Positions 4,911 to 5,903 of a stretch of 5,903 nucleotides of DNA are shown piece after piece. Below the pieces are notes generated by a model that saw only the letters and a list, made by a program, of their open reading frames with translations, was not told where the DNA came from and made no database searches. Position 1 is the first letter of the stretch. Each line of letters starts with the position of its first letter. The position numbers and the translations under genes were made by a program. This DNA comes from Lachnoclostridium phytofermentans. Lineage in GTDB: Bacteria > Bacillota > Clostridia > Lachnospirales > Lachnospiraceae. The stretch lies in NCBI GenBank assembly GCA_003526525.1, contig DPVV01000034.1, forward strand, positions 1 to 5,903, read 5' to 3'.

Positions 4911-5903
4911 TTAGCAATTTATATTGTTGTTTCCTGTATGGGCCTCAAAGCATATTCCACCTTGAAAAGTCGCTGCACCACAGCCAGAGCAAGACATCTT
5001 ACAGTTTGGGGTTACCGTTTCTTCTACTGCACGATCATATTCTTTACGAAGGAATTTCTTCGTAACACCAATATCAATAAAGTCCCAAGGGAAAATTTCA
5101 TCAGCTTCACGCTCTCTGCTCGTATAGAATGGGATATCTACGCCATTTTCCTTAAATACTTCCATCCAGGTATCATATTTAAAATACTCAGACCAAGCAT
5201 CGTAAATACATCCCTTTTGATATGCATCGTAAATGGATTTCGAAATTTTACGATCACCTCGTGCAAATATACCTTCAAGAATCGTAACCTCTGCATCATG
5301 CCAATTATAACGAATACTCTTATAATTTAATTGTTCTTTCATCTTACCATTTAAGAAACGCTGCTTTTCTAGGTATTCTTCTCTGGTTACCATTCTTGAC
5401 CACTGGAATGGGGTAAATGGCTTTGGAACAAAGAAAGAGGTACTTGCAGTAATCTGCACTTTACCATTTCTCTCTTCTTTTGGTATGGTATAATATTCTC
5501 TTGCTATCTGATTGGAAATCGTAGCAATTCCTTCAATATCTTCCATTGTTTCCGTTGGAAGACCTAGCATAAAATAAAGTTTCACTTTATTCCATCCCGC
5601 AAGGAATGCATCCATCGCTCCTTTTAAAATCACTTCTTCGGTGAGTCCTTTATTAATTACGTCACGAAGACGCTGAGAACCTGCCTCTGGTGCAAAGGTA
5701 AGACTACTCTTTTTGATATCCTGTACCTTGCTCATAACATCAAGTGCGAACGCATCAATACGAAGAGATGGAAGAGAAATATTCACACCGTTCTTCTTAA
5801 ACTCATCGATTAAGAAATAAACGAGTTCCTGAAGCTTATCATAATCACTGGAACTTAAAGAACTAAGAGATATTTCTTCATGTCCTGTGGATTCAATCAT
5901 ATC
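4911..5903 (-). CDS. radical SAM protein, TIGR03960-like, C-terminal part (5' end outside window)
   Basis: The last 330 residues of a radical SAM enzyme are present; the frame stays open to the window edge, and the ATG at 5898-5900 is internal (DMIESTGHEEISL). Members are usually around 600 residues, so about half is missing, including the N-terminal part and the CxxxCxxC motif that holds the catalytic 4Fe-4S cluster. Counting from that internal Met, visible radical SAM-domain segments are GHEEISLSSLSSSDY (6-20), ISLPSLRIDAF (41-51), LTFAPEAGSQRLRDVINKG (67-85) and VKLYFMLGLPTET (106-118). The tail carries C300, C304, C307 and C317 in NCKMSCSGCG and GGIC, a cysteine cluster that could bind another Fe-S cluster or metal. 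The DUF2344 gene downstream is the standard partner. The substrate is unknown; methylthiotransferase-like chemistry is not supported by anything visible here. Confidence 0.92.
   Translation of the reverse strand, partial: DMIESTGHEEISLSSLSSSDYDKLQELVYFLIDEFKKNGVNISLPSLRIDAFALDVMSKVQDIKKSSLTFAPEAGSQRLRDVINKGLTEEVILKGAMDAFLAGWNKVKLYFMLGLPTETMEDIEGIATISNQIAREYYTIPKEERNGKVQITASTSFFVPKPFTPFQWSRMVTREEYLEKQRFLNGKMKEQLNYKSIRYNWHDAEVTILEGIFARGDRKISKSIYDAYQKGCIYDAWSEYFKYDTWMEVFKENGVDIPFYTSREREADEIFPWDFIDIGVTKKFLRKEYDRAVEETVTPNCKMSCSGCGAATFQGGICFEAHTGNNNINC

Noticed and set aside
4859..5330. Two + strand reading frames (4859-5065 and 4938-5330)
   Set aside because: They run antisense to the radical SAM gene and the spacer hairpin; the translations look like low-quality reverse-strand products and match no known family.

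Overview
The window looks like chromosomal DNA from a low-GC Firmicute, most probably a clostridium of the Lachnospiraceae type (for example a Lachnoclostridium relative). The reasons are the AT-rich base composition, strong GGAGG-type ribosome binding sites, and a block of radical SAM protein, DUF2344 protein and RNase E/G, which is a familiar clostridial arrangement. The assignment is inferred from gene content; no rRNA or tRNA gene is present to confirm it.

The window has two halves that converge at about 2070-2132. The left half (1-2022, + strand) is accessory in character. It starts with about 400 bases of AT-rich DNA without a gene, holding a short tandem repeat and small hairpins. Then come an uncharacterised 182-residue protein (403-951), a small P-loop kinase (974-1483) that sits 22 bases behind it and is probably co-transcribed, and, after a 182-base gap with its own candidate promoter, a short inorganic-pyrophosphatase-like protein (1666-2022) whose metal-binding motif is altered. 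The end of that gene is followed by a partial direct repeat of its own 3' end.

The right half (2197-5903, - strand) is a conserved housekeeping operon read from right to left. Its genes are the C-terminal part of a large radical SAM protein (TIGR03960-like, 5' end beyond the window), its usual partner DUF2344/TIGR03936, a short RNase G without the zinc-link domain, and a YbaK-type Cys-tRNA deacylase. The last three are separated by only 18 bases each. The radical SAM and DUF2344 genes are separated by 116 bases that contain a long imperfect hairpin. A 25-bp hairpin between the two convergent halves most likely terminates transcription from both sides.

Taken together, the right half concerns RNA and translation: RNA processing by RNase G, proofreading of mischarged tRNA by YbaK, and a radical SAM/DUF2344 pair whose chemistry is not established. 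The left half is a set of small enzymes of unknown physiological substrate. I see no transposase, integrase, CRISPR array, phage gene, tRNA or rRNA. No convincing new multi-gene defence or mobile system is visible. The points most worth checking are the altered pyrophosphatase-like protein, the unknown protein-kinase gene pair, the truncated RNase G and the intercistronic hairpin.
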